Assembly (NCBI GenBank): GCA_036517235.1
Contig: DATDXL010000088.1
Location: forward strand, 1-36,575
Direction: 5' to 3'
Length of the DNA: 36,575 nt
Source of the DNA: 2-02-FULL-46-13 sp036517235
Lineage (GTDB): Bacteria > Patescibacteriota > Minisyncoccia > Phycocordibacterales > DSPV01
Shown here: positions 1-8,999 of the stretch, piece after piece
How the letters are laid out: every line of letters starts with the position of its first letter
Numbering within the stretch: the stretch's first letter is position 1
Program-made: the position numbers and the translations under genes
Notes under the pieces: generated by a model
The model's input: only the letters and a program-made list of their open reading frames with translations
What the model was told of the DNA's origin: nothing
Database searches by the model: none

Positions 1-1
1 T

Positions 2-895
2 TCTCCGGCTAATTTGGCAGTATACATCGCACTTGTCCCGAAAGGCGGGAAAATTATGGGAATGTCCTTGGTGAGTGGGGGACACCTTACGCACGGACAC
101 AAAGTTTCGGCAACAGGTATGTTTTGGGTACAGGTGCCCTACGGCGTGAATCCTAAAACGGAGGTTCTTGAGTATGGTGAGTTGAAGACAATCGCTATAC
201 GCGAGAAACCGAATATCATTGTTGCGGGATTTACCGCCTATCCTCGCATTGTCGATTTTAAGAAGTTCAGAGAAATTGCCGATGGGTGTGGCGCACTCCT
301 GATGGTAGATATGTCGCATTTTGCAGGTCTTGTTGCCGGTGGAGCGTATCCTTCGCCGTTTGCATATGCGGATGTAGTGACCACAACGACGCATAAAACA
401 TTGCGCGGCCCGCGCTCAGCGCTCATATTCTCGAAGCGTGATACACGCGACTTACCAAAAAAGATTGACCGCGCGGTGTTCCCGGGGCTTCAAGGTGGGC
501 CGCATGAGAATCAAATTGCCGCAGTTGCGGTTGCCCTTAAGGAAGCCACTTCGCCAGCGTTCAAGAAGTATGCGCAGCAAGTAGTGAAAAATGCCAAGGC
601 ATTTGGCGATGAGCTTCAAAGACTTGGTTGGCGAATCGTCTCTGGAGGTACCGATACCCATTTGCTTCTAGTTGATACGTTGATGAATGGAAAGGGAATC
701 GGCGGGAAAGATGCGAGCGAGCGGCTTGAAAAAGCGGGAATCATTGTCAACAAGAATACGATTCCGGGCGAGACACGTAGCGCTATGGATCCTTCCGGAA
801 TCCGTTTAGGCACGCCGGCAGAGACCACACGAGGGAAAAAAGAAAAGGATTTCATTGTTATCGCACGTAAAATTAATAAGATTTTGCGGAAGTGA
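2..895 (+). CDS. glyA: Serine hydroxymethyltransferase, 5'-truncated by the window edge
   Basis: PLP enzyme converting serine and tetrahydrofolate to glycine and 5,10-methylene-THF in the cytosol, the main one-carbon source. The frame is open from base 2 and begins in the conserved SPANLAVY segment, so the first ~90-100 residues lie outside the window. Visible family motifs are MSLVSGGHLTHG, the cofactor-site DMSHFAGLVAGG, and TTTTHKTLRGPR, whose lysine codon at nt 395 carries PLP. GGPHENQIAAVAVALKEA and a C-terminal SGIRLGTPAETTRG also fit GlyA. The TTG at 14 is internal and should not be taken as the start. The stop lies 9 nt before the next gene on the same strand, which suggests co-transcription. 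No frameshift is seen. Confidence 0.95.
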   Translation, partial: SPANLAVYIALVPKGGKIMGMSLVSGGHLTHGHKVSATGMFWVQVPYGVNPKTEVLEYGELKTIAIREKPNIIVAGFTAYPRIVDFKKFREIADGCGALLMVDMSHFAGLVAGGAYPSPFAYADVVTTTTHKTLRGPRSALIFSKRDTRDLPKKIDRAVFPGLQGGPHENQIAAVAVALKEATSPAFKKYAQQVVKNAKAFGDELQRLGWRIVSGGTDTHLLLVDTLMNGKGIGGKDASERLEKAGIIVNKNTIPGETRSAMDPSGIRLGTPAETTRGKKEKDFIVIARKINKILRK

Positions 896-904
896 AGGGT
901 TTTT

Positions 905-2341
905 ATGAAGATTAACCCTCTCATCTTTCGGGCGTATGACTTGCGTGGCGTTGTAGGGAAAGACCTCACGGAAGAGGTTGTAGAACATATTGGAAAAGCT
1001 TTCGGTACGTTTCTTCGTCGGCGGGGGATGACCGAGGCGATCGTAAGCAGAGATTCTCGGGAGACAAGCAAACTCTATAGTGAAGCGCTCATCCGTGGCA
1101 TGTGCTGGACGGGAGTAAACGTAACTGATATCGGGATGAACCTCGTCGGGACTTTCTATTGGTCCCAGTACCATCTCTCTATAAAAGGCGGGGCGTATGT
1201 CACCGCATCTCACAACCCTCCCGCGTTTAACGGTTTTAAGTTTGCTAATGATTTTTCTGAGACACTAGTGACTGAAGGGATGAATGAACTTAGGGATCTT
1301 GTACTCAACGAAGATTACGAGGAGGGTAAAGTTTTTGGGGAAAAGAAGATCATTACCATTCAAGATGTTTATTTTAACGATGTTCTTTCTCGGCTTCCTC
1401 TTAGCAAGAGATTCCGAGTGGTACTTGATCCGAGCGGAACTACCGCAGGTTCTATTGTTCCTGCACTCCTACGCAAAGCAGGGTGTGAAGTTATAGAGAA
1501 GAATTGCAAGATTATTTCCACCTTCTTTGAAGGAGCAGCTGATCCAACCGAATCACGTATAGCACAACGTTTGAGCAGGGAGGTGCTCGAGGCGAAAGCC
1601 GATATTGGTTTTTCTTATGATACCGATGGCGATCGCATAGGTATTGTAGATGAGAAAGGTGGGGTTATTTGGAATGATGTGCTGGTTGCACTCTTTGCCC
1701 TCGACGTGCTCCACGAACATCCAGGAGAAACGATCATGTTCAATACGTTATGCTCGCAGGTTGTTCCGGAGACTATACACAATGCTGGCGGCAAACCGTT
1801 CATGTGGAGGACGGGACACTCGTTTTTGAAGAAGAAAAACCAAGAAGTGAGAGCGGCGTTTATCGGTGAGCTTTCTGGACATTTTTTCTTCTCTCGGGAT
1901 TTTTATAATCACGATGATGGTATATATTCGACCATGAGGTTGTTGCGGTATCTTGCAAAGACACAAAAGTCGCTCTCACAAGCAGTTGCAGGGCTACCAC
2001 AGTACATTTCAAGCCCAGAGATAAAGATTTATGTTGCCGATGATCAAAAAGTTGGACTTATAAAGAAGGTGGGGAAGATTTTACGCGATGATTACCGCGA
2101 TGCACGAATCATAGATGATGAGCGTGCAGGTGACGGGGTCCGTTTTGAGGTGAAGGATGTTATGTTTGTGATTAGGTACTCACAAAATGGGCCGTATCTT
2201 ACTATTAAGTTCGAGGCAAAGACGAAGTCCCGATACGATGAGATAAGGGCGTACCTTTCCACACTGCTCAGGCGTTTTAGTGAAATTGACTGGAAATCTG
2301 ACATCAATGTGAATGTTGAAGCGCTTATGGCTGAGGTGTAG
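905..2341 (+). CDS. Phosphomannomutase / phosphoglucomutase
   Basis: Alpha-D-phosphohexomutase of 478 aa that interconverts hexose 1- and 6-phosphates (mannose and/or glucose), feeding nucleotide-sugar synthesis for surface glycans. It starts with the family N-terminus IFRAYDLRGVVG. The phosphoserine loop is TASHNPPAFNGFK with the catalytic Ser near residue 102. The Mg-binding loop DTDGDRIGIVDE is near residues 239-250, and the sugar-specificity loop reads GELSGHFFF. The C-terminal domain has a phosphate-contacting RYSQNGPYLTIKFEAK. Length is normal for the four-domain family. The ManB/AlgC-like subgroup fits, but motifs alone do not separate mannose from glucose preference, so no symbol is given. 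Upstream is glyA (9-nt gap), downstream tmk. Confidence 0.93.
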   Translation: MKINPLIFRAYDLRGVVGKDLTEEVVEHIGKAFGTFLRRRGMTEAIVSRDSRETSKLYSEALIRGMCWTGVNVTDIGMNLVGTFYWSQYHLSIKGGAYVTASHNPPAFNGFKFANDFSETLVTEGMNELRDLVLNEDYEEGKVFGEKKIITIQDVYFNDVLSRLPLSKRFRVVLDPSGTTAGSIVPALLRKAGCEVIEKNCKIISTFFEGAADPTESRIAQRLSREVLEAKADIGFSYDTDGDRIGIVDEKGGVIWNDVLVALFALDVLHEHPGETIMFNTLCSQVVPETIHNAGGKPFMWRTGHSFLKKKNQEVRAAFIGELSGHFFFSRDFYNHDDGIYSTMRLLRYLAKTQKSLSQAVAGLPQYISSPEIKIYVADDQKVGLIKKVGKILRDDYRDARIIDDERAGDGVRFEVKDVMFVIRYSQNGPYLTIKFEAKTKSRYDEIRAYLSTLLRRFSEIDWKSDINVNVEALMAEV

Positions 2342-2364
2342 TCTTTTTGTGCTACCATGGCATC

Positions 2365-2982
2365 ATGGCGAGGGGGAAATTCATCGTGCTTGATGGGGGA
2401 GAAGGTGCGGGAAAGACCACGGTCCTTGCGGAACTGAAGACCGCACTGGGACCCAAAACGCTTTTGACGCGCGAGGTTGGAGGCACGTCGTTTGCCGAAG
2501 AGATGCGGGCATTCGTGTATGAAGACAGGTATCGCAACCTTTCTCCCGAGAGCTTTTTCGCTCTTGTCTGGGCGGCTCGCGCCGACCACGTAAAAACGAA
2601 AATAGAGCCCGCACTTGCGCAGGGAAGGCATGTGATATCAGACCGTTTCGATTCCTCGACCTACGCGCTCCAGCTGTATGGCCAGCAAGCGTTGCATCTA
2701 GAGACCTTATTTTGGCAGACGCGAGAGGTATTTTTAGGTAAAACCGTACCTGACCGCTACATCTTTTTGGATGTCGAACACAGCATAGGGTTATCGAGGA
2801 TACCGAACCGTGAAGGGGCTTTGAGCCACTTTGACCGTTCAGACGTCGCTTTTTACTCACGGGTACAAGAGGGATTCAAAAAATTTTTTGAGCGGGTGTC
2901 GCACAGCGTCATAGATGCGGGCAGACCTCTGGAGGAGGTAAAGAGAGAGTTTATGGCGATAGTGGAAGCAGTGATAAAATAA
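2365..2982 (+). CDS. tmk: Thymidylate kinase
   Basis: dTMP kinase, making dTDP from dTMP with ATP for DNA synthesis. The P-loop DGGEGAGKTT is at residues 10-19. The DR motif VISDRFDSSTYALQLYG binds dTMP, and PDRYIFLDVEHSIGLSRI follows. I chose the ATG at 2365 (205 aa) rather than the upstream in-frame TTG at 2347 because family members begin just before the P-loop. A TGC-TACCAT extended -10 ends 6 nt before this ATG, which would give an almost leaderless mRNA. The gene sits between a sugar mutase and argS on the same strand. No defect is visible. Confidence 0.93.
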   Translation: MARGKFIVLDGGEGAGKTTVLAELKTALGPKTLLTREVGGTSFAEEMRAFVYEDRYRNLSPESFFALVWAARADHVKTKIEPALAQGRHVISDRFDSSTYALQLYGQQALHLETLFWQTREVFLGKTVPDRYIFLDVEHSIGLSRIPNREGALSHFDRSDVAFYSRVQEGFKKFFERVSHSVIDAGRPLEEVKREFMAIVEAVIK

Positions 2983-2987
2983 AAGTA

Positions 2988-4763
2988 ATGAAAGAATTAC
3001 TTGCACAGTCAATACGCGACAGTCTTCAAGTGTTAGGGATTACATCCGAGACTTTTTCTGTTGAGCAAACGGATAATTTTACCCATGGTGACTATGCAAC
3101 CAACGTTGCGCTTGTAGCGGCAAAGTCGCAAAAAAGAAATCCCAAAGAATTGGCAAGAGAGATAGCAGACAGGCTTTCAAAGAAACTACCAAAAGGAGTA
3201 GAACGCGTAGAGGTTGCTGGTCCGGGGTTTCTCAATTTTTTTCTTTCGCGCGAATATTTCTCTGATACCGTAAAAGAAATTCTTGCTGATGAGAAAGACT
3301 ATGGTAGGAATAAAACGCTGAAGGGGAAAAAGGTGATGGTGGAATACACCGACCCCAACCCTTTCAAAGAGCTTCATATCGGACACCTGATGTCGAATAC
3401 CATAGGCGAGTCCATCGCGCGCTTATTTGAAGCACAAGGTGCCGTGGTCAAGCGTGCGTGCTACCAAGGGGATGTAGGACTTCATGTGGCAAAAGCCATC
3501 TGGGGCATGCAGAGCGTGCCGACGCGGGATGACATGCCACTGGAAAAGCTCTCGCTCGAAGCAAAGATGCGCTATCTGGGGCACGCCTATCAGCTTGGCG
3601 CGGCCGCCTATGAAGACGGCCGCAAAGACGATATCGAGATGCTCAACAGAATGATATATGACCGGAGCGACCAAGCAGTCAATAAGCTCTATATCTGGGG
3701 CAGAAAGATAAGCCTTGAATATTTTGAAGAGCAGTATAAAAAGCTTGGCACGAAGTTCGATTTCTTTTTCTTTGAGAGTGAAGCGGCGCCGACAGGAAAA
3801 GAAGTCGTAGAGAAAGGATTGAAAGGGGGCATTTTTGAGAAAAGCGACCTGCCTGCGCCGGGCGTAGCGCCTGCCAGCGCGAGACACGCAGGCTGGCGGC
3901 AGGCAGGCGGAGCAGTTATATTTCGCGCCGAAAAGCACGATCAAACGCTTCACACACGCGTTTTTGTGAACTCGCAAGGGCTTCCCACTTACGAGGCAAA
4001 AGAGCTCGGGCTGGCACTCATGAAGGAGAGAGAGTGGCACCACGACGCGTCAATCGTCATCACTGGCAATGAAGTGAACGACTACTTCAGAGTCCTCCTT
4101 GCTGCCATGAAGCTGGTATTGCCGGAGCTGGCGGAGAAGACAGAGCATCTCTCGCACGGCATGCTCCGCCTTCCTACCGGGAAGATGTCCTCGCGAAAAG
4201 GGGAGGTGATAACGGCAGATTCGCTCATCATGCAAATAGCTGCTCTTGTCGAGAAGAAGATAGAAGAGCGCGATTATTCGGATGAACAAAAAGCGAGCAT
4301 CACCGACAAAGTCAGCGTCGGCGCGATAAAATATTCCATTTTGCGTCAAGCAGTAGGAGGCGATATCATCTTTGATTTTGATAAATCCATTTCATTCGAA
4401 GGCGACTCAGGTCCTTACCTCCAGTACGCTGCTACTAGAGCGCAATCGGTGCTTCTAAAGGCAAAAAAAGAAGGCATCAAAGCCAGTGTCGCGCATGTTC
4501 CTGCCGAGGTTGTGCCGTTTGAACGATTACTTTCGTATTTTCCAGAAACGGTGGCGCGCGCCGCGAGAGAATTCGCGCCGCACCTTCTCGTTACATACCT
4601 CATAGAGCTCGCGGGAGCATTCAATAGCTTCTATGCGCATGAGCAGATAGTAAGCAGGGAGGACGAGCATTCATCATACAAAGTGGCGCTTACCACGGCA
4701 TTTCGTGTGGTGATGGAAAATGGTCTCGGGATCCTTGGTGTCTCTATACCCGAGAAGATGTAG
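2988..4763 (+). CDS. argS: Arginyl-tRNA synthetase with an in-frame palindromic insertion
   Basis: Class I synthetase of 591 aa that charges tRNA-Arg. The N-terminal Add-1 domain (residues 1-90) is followed by the catalytic core with HIGH (DPNPFKELHIGH, residues ~123-134). HTRVFVNSQGLPTYEAKELGLA, split here only by text length limits as HTRVFVNSQG and LPTYEAKELGLA, is a family hallmark. LPTGKMSSRKGEVI is the KMSKS-like region. The C-terminal helical anticodon-binding domain carries GPYLQYAATRAQSVL. About 21 residues (~287-308, an LPAPG...ARHAGWRQAGG stretch) interrupt the usual join between a glutamate-rich helix and GAVIF. They come from a GC-rich palindromic repeat at nt 3846-3912. The frame is kept and core motifs are intact, so the enzyme is probably active. 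TGA-TAAAAT ends 7 nt before the ATG. Confidence 0.94.
   Translation: MKELLAQSIRDSLQVLGITSETFSVEQTDNFTHGDYATNVALVAAKSQKRNPKELAREIADRLSKKLPKGVERVEVAGPGFLNFFLSREYFSDTVKEILADEKDYGRNKTLKGKKVMVEYTDPNPFKELHIGHLMSNTIGESIARLFEAQGAVVKRACYQGDVGLHVAKAIWGMQSVPTRDDMPLEKLSLEAKMRYLGHAYQLGAAAYEDGRKDDIEMLNRMIYDRSDQAVNKLYIWGRKISLEYFEEQYKKLGTKFDFFFFESEAAPTGKEVVEKGLKGGIFEKSDLPAPGVAPASARHAGWRQAGGAVIFRAEKHDQTLHTRVFVNSQGLPTYEAKELGLALMKEREWHHDASIVITGNEVNDYFRVLLAAMKLVLPELAEKTEHLSHGMLRLPTGKMSSRKGEVITADSLIMQIAALVEKKIEERDYSDEQKASITDKVSVGAIKYSILRQAVGGDIIFDFDKSISFEGDSGPYLQYAATRAQSVLLKAKKEGIKASVAHVPAEVVPFERLLSYFPETVARAAREFAPHLLVTYLIELAGAFNSFYAHEQIVSREDEHSSYKVALTTAFRVVMENGLGILGVSIPEKM
3846..3912. repeat. GC-rich palindromic element inserted in frame in argS
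   Basis: The outer arms are CCTGCCTGC at 3848-3856 and GCAGGCAGG at 3899-3907. An inner partly complementary pair (TGCCAGC / GCTGGCG) lies between them. The encoded peptide is low in similarity to the ArgS family but keeps the frame. Similar LPAG/ARHAGWRQAG peptides are, from memory, common in Parcubacterial proteins, much like Rickettsia palindromic elements. That comparison is recalled and not searched. Confidence 0.75.
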
Positions 4764-4784
4764 AGGAGCTCTTTTGCACAGCCT

Positions 4785-4825
4785 TGGCTTGCAAGTTATG
4801 GAGGGTGAGTATACTGAGGACAGAG
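4785..4825 (+). promoter_or_regulatory. Probable promoter of the 75-aa gene
   Basis: TTGCAA near 4790 and TATACT near 4811 are spaced about 15 bp, slightly short for sigma-70. AAAGGA follows as a ribosome site about 8 nt before the ATG at 4839. It lies just after the argS stop. Confidence 0.45.
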
Positions 4826-4838
4826 AGAAAGGACCACT

Positions 4839-5066
4839 ATGAAACAAGTTTCAGAACGCGGAAGACAGTTCCTTCTCGGGCATTTTTTGGGGGATGAAAG
4901 GCGTTTCTTTCTGGAGCGAAACTGTACCGCGCGGATGGCAGAGGATGTTACCGTGCAATTATCAGCCACACGCGAGCCTGTGAGAAGGCTCGACCCCTCG
5001 GACGTCGATGTCCGCGAATTATTCCCGATACTCGGCCACCATCGTCCTGCGAGGCAAGCTAGGTGA
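4839..5066 (+). CDS. Hypothetical 75-aa protein
   Basis: Not recognised. Support for it being a gene is contextual. It has its own promoter-like sequence, a good Shine-Dalgarno (AAAGGA), an ATG start and a terminator-like hairpin 27 nt after the stop. The product is highly charged (many Arg, Glu, Asp), has no membrane segment and no cysteine cluster apart from one Cys, and ends in a basic tail (HHRPARQAR). It lies alone between argS and ileS on the same strand. A short regulator or an orphan lineage-specific protein is possible; no function can be assigned. Confidence 0.55.
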   Translation: MKQVSERGRQFLLGHFLGDERRFFLERNCTARMAEDVTVQLSATREPVRRLDPSDVDVRELFPILGHHRPARQAR

Positions 5067-5092
5067 TTTCAACAAGTCGTCGCTAGGTGCTA

Positions 5093-5120
5093 GCCCCAAC
5101 ACAAACGTGGAGGGGTTTTC
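5093..5120 (+). terminator. Terminator-like hairpin after the 75-aa gene
   Basis: CCCC (5094-5097) and CAC pair with GTG and GGGG (5112-5115) across an AA/GA internal loop. TTTTCTTT follows. This is a plausible rho-independent terminator. Confidence 0.6.
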
Positions 5121-5224
5121 TTTATGTTAATATACGACCATACACTCGACTTTTTTAGCATGATAGTTGTATATTTACAGTTTGTAACGGGGTAAAAATC
5201 TCAGTATTCTAGCCCTTTTCTTTT

Positions 5225-8200
5225 ATGCAGGAAAAATCAAATAATAAAGGAGAGCCTTTGTTCCGACATCGCTCGGACGTCATGAAAGACTCCACTCCGC
5301 TTGTGTCTTTCGCGTCGCCCCTCGCTCGTCGGAATAAACTGGTAGAGCAGGAGGAGAAGACTCTAGCGTTTTGGCGTGAGCACAACATCTTCGAGAAGAC
5401 TTTGGAGAAGAACAAGGGCTTGGGGAAGGAGTTCGTTTTCTATGAAGGTCCTCCAACGGCGAATGGAAAACCAGGTATTCATCACCTAGAGGCGAGAGTG
5501 TTCAAGGATGCGATTCCGCGTTACAAGACGATGCAGGGTTTTTACGTGCGTCGCAAGAGTGGGTGGGACACGCACGGGCTTCCTGTGGAGCTTGCGGTTG
5601 AAAAGGAACTTGGGCTCAAATCAAAGAAAGAGATTGAGAGTTACGGTATCGCGGCATTTAATGAAAGATGCAAAGAGAGCGTATGGAAGTACGTGCGCGA
5701 GTGGGAGGAATTCACACAGCGCTCCGGCTACTGGGTTGATCTGAAGAATCCTTACATAACCTATAAGAGAGAATACACGGAATCCGTTTGGAATATCATA
5801 AAAACGGTTCACGACAAGGGATTGCTCTACAAAGACTACAAAGTGCTTCCATGGTGTCCGCGCTGTGGCACCGCGCTCTCATCGCATGAGCTCGCGCAGG
5901 GATACGAGGATGTAAAAGATTTGTCGGTGACGGTGAAGTTAAAATTAGTTGAAAGTGGAAAGTTGAAAGTGGAAAGTGAGAGAAGCGTTTATTTACTTGC
6001 GTGGACAACTACACCGTGGACCCTTCCAGGAAATGTGGCGTTGGCAGTAGGGGGTGACATTGAATACTCACTTTGTGAAGTATTGGTTATAGACAGTGTC
6101 TTTGAGCGTATTAAGGAAGGAGAAGAACCACGGACGGGTAGCAGTAAAACGGAGTATTATCTCTTTGCATCACTGAAAAAGGAGAATTTATTTCCCAACG
6201 GTGAGAGGGTTGAAGGTTCAAGAACTATTTCTTTATCTGGTAGTGAAAAGAAAATCAAAGGGAAAGATTTGGTGGGCTTAGAGTATGAGCCGCTATTTCC
6301 ATTTATCAGAGATAATATTTCCGACGCGGGAAAAGAGAAGCTCTCGAATGCCTATAAGGTTTATGCCGCTGATTTTGTGACGACAGAGGAGGGAACAGGC
6401 ATCGTACACACGGCGGTGATGTATGGGCAGGATGACTTTGAGCTTGGGACAAAGGTCGGATTGCCGAAGTACCACCTCGTTAATGAAGATGGCACATTCA
6501 AGAAAGAAGCAGGATTTCTTGCGGGCAAATTCGTGAAGGAAGAAGCCACCGACGTTGAAATCATAAAAGACCTATCCCATCGCGGACTTCTTTTTGCCAA
6601 AGAAAAGTACCAGCATAGCTACCCGTTTTGCTGGCGCTGTCACACCCCGCTTATCTACTTTGCTCGAGACTCTTGGTATATCCGCATGTCAGCGCTTCGG
6701 GAGAAACTGGTGAAAGAGAACAAAAAAATAAACTGGGAACCGTCTCATATCAAAGAAGGGCGTTTCGGAGAGTGGCTTCGTGAGGTGAAAGATTGGGCGA
6801 TTTCGCGCGAGCGCTATTGGGGAACGCCTCTGCCGGTCTGGATTTGCAGGAAATGCGGCAAGCAAAAAGTGGCGGGTTCCATTACGGATATTGAAAAGAA
6901 ACCTCGCAACAACTATTTTGTCGTCAGACACGGACAGTCTGAAAACAACGTAGACAGTAGACTCAATTCCGATGTCTCCAAGAATTTTCATTTGACCAAG
7001 CTCGGCCGGGAACAAGCAGAGCGCACTGGAGAAAAGCTATCAAGTGAAAAGGTTGACCTCATTTTCTCCTCGCCATTCACTCGGACTCGTGAAACTGCGG
7101 AGTTTATCGCTGATAAACTCGGTGTCCCCAAAGAAGAAATAGTCTTTGATGAGAGGCTTCGGGAATTGGGTTTTGGATCATATGAGGGTAGGACGGTAGA
7201 TGACTACTTTCAATTCTTCAAAGGGAGAAAGCGTGAAGAGATATTCAGCTATGCACCTGAGGGAGCGGAAAATCGACAACAGGCCAAAAATCGCACAGGG
7301 AAGTTCCTCAAGGAGGTAGATGCAAAATATGAGGGCAAGAATATTCTCATCGTCAGCCACGAAGGCGTTATTTGGATGATGGAGTCTGCGGCGGGAGGTC
7401 TTGATATGGCACAGACGCTTGCCATAAAAAAGAGGGGAGAAGAGTTTATTGATAATGCTGAAATCGACAGATTCTCATTCAGACAAATACCGCGTAACAA
7501 TAACTTTGGACTTGATTTGCACCGTCCTTATATTGATGAAGTTAAATTCACGTGTAGTTGCGGGGGGGAGATGTCTCGTGTGAAAGAAGTGATGGATGTC
7601 TGGTTCGACTCGGGCGCGATGCCCTTTGCGCAGGACCATTATCCCTTTGAAGCTAAAGAACGGATTGACCGCAAATTCTTCCAAAAGGCCAAAGGGTATC
7701 CCGCCGACTTCATCTCTGAAGCGATAGACCAGACTAGGGGGTGGTTCTACACGCTCCACGCGATAGGGGCGCTCATGGGAAAAGGAGCGGCATACAAGAA
7801 CGTGGTCTGCCTGGGACATATTTTGGACGCGGAAGGGAAGAAGATGAGCAAGTCTATCGGGAACGTCGTTGACCCGTTCGTGGCGATGGAGAAGTTCGGC
7901 GCTGATCCGCTTCGCTTTTGGATGTATTCGGTAAACCAGCCGGGCGAGTCAAAGAACTTCGACGAGCGCACGGTAGACGAGGTAGTCAAGAAAGTATTCA
8001 ACCTGGCGGGAAATGTCCTCGCGTTCTACGAGCTGTATGCCGATAAAAGAGATACGAGACATGAGAAAGGAGATAAGAATGTGTTAGACAGATGGATAAT
8101 CGCGAGATTGAATCAGCTTACTAAAGAAGTCACGGACGGACTAGAGAACTACAAATTCCTGGAACCGACGCGCGCTATCCGCGACTTCATCGCCGACCTT

Positions 8201-8908
8201 TCGCAGTGGTACATCCGACGTTCACGCGACCGCTTTAAGGAAGAGGGGGATGATAAACAAGCTGCGCTTGCGACCACTCTACTTGTGCTACTTGAACTCT
8301 CAAAGCTTATGGCGCCTTTTACGCCGTTCTTTGCCGAGCACCTGTATAAATCGGTGGGGGGTGGGGAAGAAAGTGTACACCTTGAGGATTGGCCGTCTAG
8401 AGAAAGGAGATTAGAGACAAGAGATAAGAATATACTGGGGCAGATGGAGGAAGTCAGAAAGATTGTGTCGTTGGCGCTTGAGGCAAGGGCGAAGGCTAAT
8501 ATAAAAGTCCGACAGCCGCTCTCACAGTTAAAAGTTAAAAGTGAAAAGTTAGAAGTTGAGTTTCTTGAACTTCTCAAAGACGAAGTGAATGTAAAAGAGG
8601 TAAAAGTAGATGGCGGTATCACTAGTGAAGTTGCATTGGATACAACTATAACATCGGAACTCAAAGAAGAAGGAGATGTGAGAGAATTCATTCGTGCTGT
8701 ACAGGAGCTGCGCAAGAAGAAAGGACTCACTCCGGGTGATGTGGTAACTCTCAAGATAAAAACTGATGATGCCGGTAAGGCGCTGATTGAAAACAATAAA
8801 AATGAGATTCAGAAGACCGCCAAGCTCTCTCTCATTAATTATGCCGACAATTCAGGACAAACCATTAGCATAGACGCACACTCCTATGCTATTGACATTG
8901 TGCCATAG
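5225..8908 (+). CDS. ileS: Isoleucyl-tRNA synthetase with an internal histidine-phosphatase domain
   Basis: Class I synthetase charging tRNA-Ile, 1227 aa against the usual ~900-1050. The HIGH-equivalent PGIHH is at residues ~83-87, WTTTPWTLPGN marks the editing domain, and KMSKS is at 873-877. The zinc knuckle is split: CRKC (541-544) and CSC (777-779). A complete histidine-phosphatase domain lies between them (~562-755), with the VRHGQSENN motif (RHG 568-570) and the second catalytic His in LIVSHEGV (H712). Low-complexity insertions occur near 5943-5985, 8045-8080, 8398-8430 and 8524-8560. Start is uncertain. ATG 5225 is used here; TTG 5258 has a better ribosome site (AAGGAG, 5-nt spacing), and ATG 5282 is also in frame. 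The 3' end overlaps the promoter of the DGR variable protein. Confidence 0.93.
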   Translation: MQEKSNNKGEPLFRHRSDVMKDSTPLVSFASPLARRNKLVEQEEKTLAFWREHNIFEKTLEKNKGLGKEFVFYEGPPTANGKPGIHHLEARVFKDAIPRYKTMQGFYVRRKSGWDTHGLPVELAVEKELGLKSKKEIESYGIAAFNERCKESVWKYVREWEEFTQRSGYWVDLKNPYITYKREYTESVWNIIKTVHDKGLLYKDYKVLPWCPRCGTALSSHELAQGYEDVKDLSVTVKLKLVESGKLKVESERSVYLLAWTTTPWTLPGNVALAVGGDIEYSLCEVLVIDSVFERIKEGEEPRTGSSKTEYYLFASLKKENLFPNGERVEGSRTISLSGSEKKIKGKDLVGLEYEPLFPFIRDNISDAGKEKLSNAYKVYAADFVTTEEGTGIVHTAVMYGQDDFELGTKVGLPKYHLVNEDGTFKKEAGFLAGKFVKEEATDVEIIKDLSHRGLLFAKEKYQHSYPFCWRCHTPLIYFARDSWYIRMSALREKLVKENKKINWEPSHIKEGRFGEWLREVKDWAISRERYWGTPLPVWICRKCGKQKVAGSITDIEKKPRNNYFVVRHGQSENNVDSRLNSDVSKNFHLTKLGREQAERTGEKLSSEKVDLIFSSPFTRTRETAEFIADKLGVPKEEIVFDERLRELGFGSYEGRTVDDYFQFFKGRKREEIFSYAPEGAENRQQAKNRTGKFLKEVDAKYEGKNILIVSHEGVIWMMESAAGGLDMAQTLAIKKRGEEFIDNAEIDRFSFRQIPRNNNFGLDLHRPYIDEVKFTCSCGGEMSRVKEVMDVWFDSGAMPFAQDHYPFEAKERIDRKFFQKAKGYPADFISEAIDQTRGWFYTLHAIGALMGKGAAYKNVVCLGHILDAEGKKMSKSIGNVVDPFVAMEKFGADPLRFWMYSVNQPGESKNFDERTVDEVVKKVFNLAGNVLAFYELYADKRDTRHEKGDKNVLDRWIIARLNQLTKEVTDGLENYKFLEPTRAIRDFIADLSQWYIRRSRDRFKEEGDDKQAALATTLLVLLELSKLMAPFTPFFAEHLYKSVGGGEESVHLEDWPSRERRLETRDKNILGQMEEVRKIVSLALEARAKANIKVRQPLSQLKVKSEKLEVEFLELLKDEVNVKEVKVDGGITSEVALDTTITSELKEEGDVREFIRAVQELRKKKGLTPGDVVTLKIKTDDAGKALIENNKNEIQKTAKLSLINYADNSGQTISIDAHSYAIDIVP

Positions 8909-8921
8909 AATATGGTAATAT
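8892..8921 (+). promoter_or_regulatory. Promoter of the DGR variable-protein gene
   Basis: TTGACA (8892-8897), 18-bp spacer, TAATAT (8916-8921). This is a strong sigma-70-type match overlapping the ileS stop codon. It gives a 5' leader of about 70 nt before the ATG at 9000, which has AAAGG as ribosome site. Confidence 0.75.
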
Positions 8922-8999
8922 CTCACACGGAATAGCGGATGAGCCATAACGGCTTTTCCGGACTGTTCCTCAACAAAACTCAAAAAAGAAAGGCTGATC

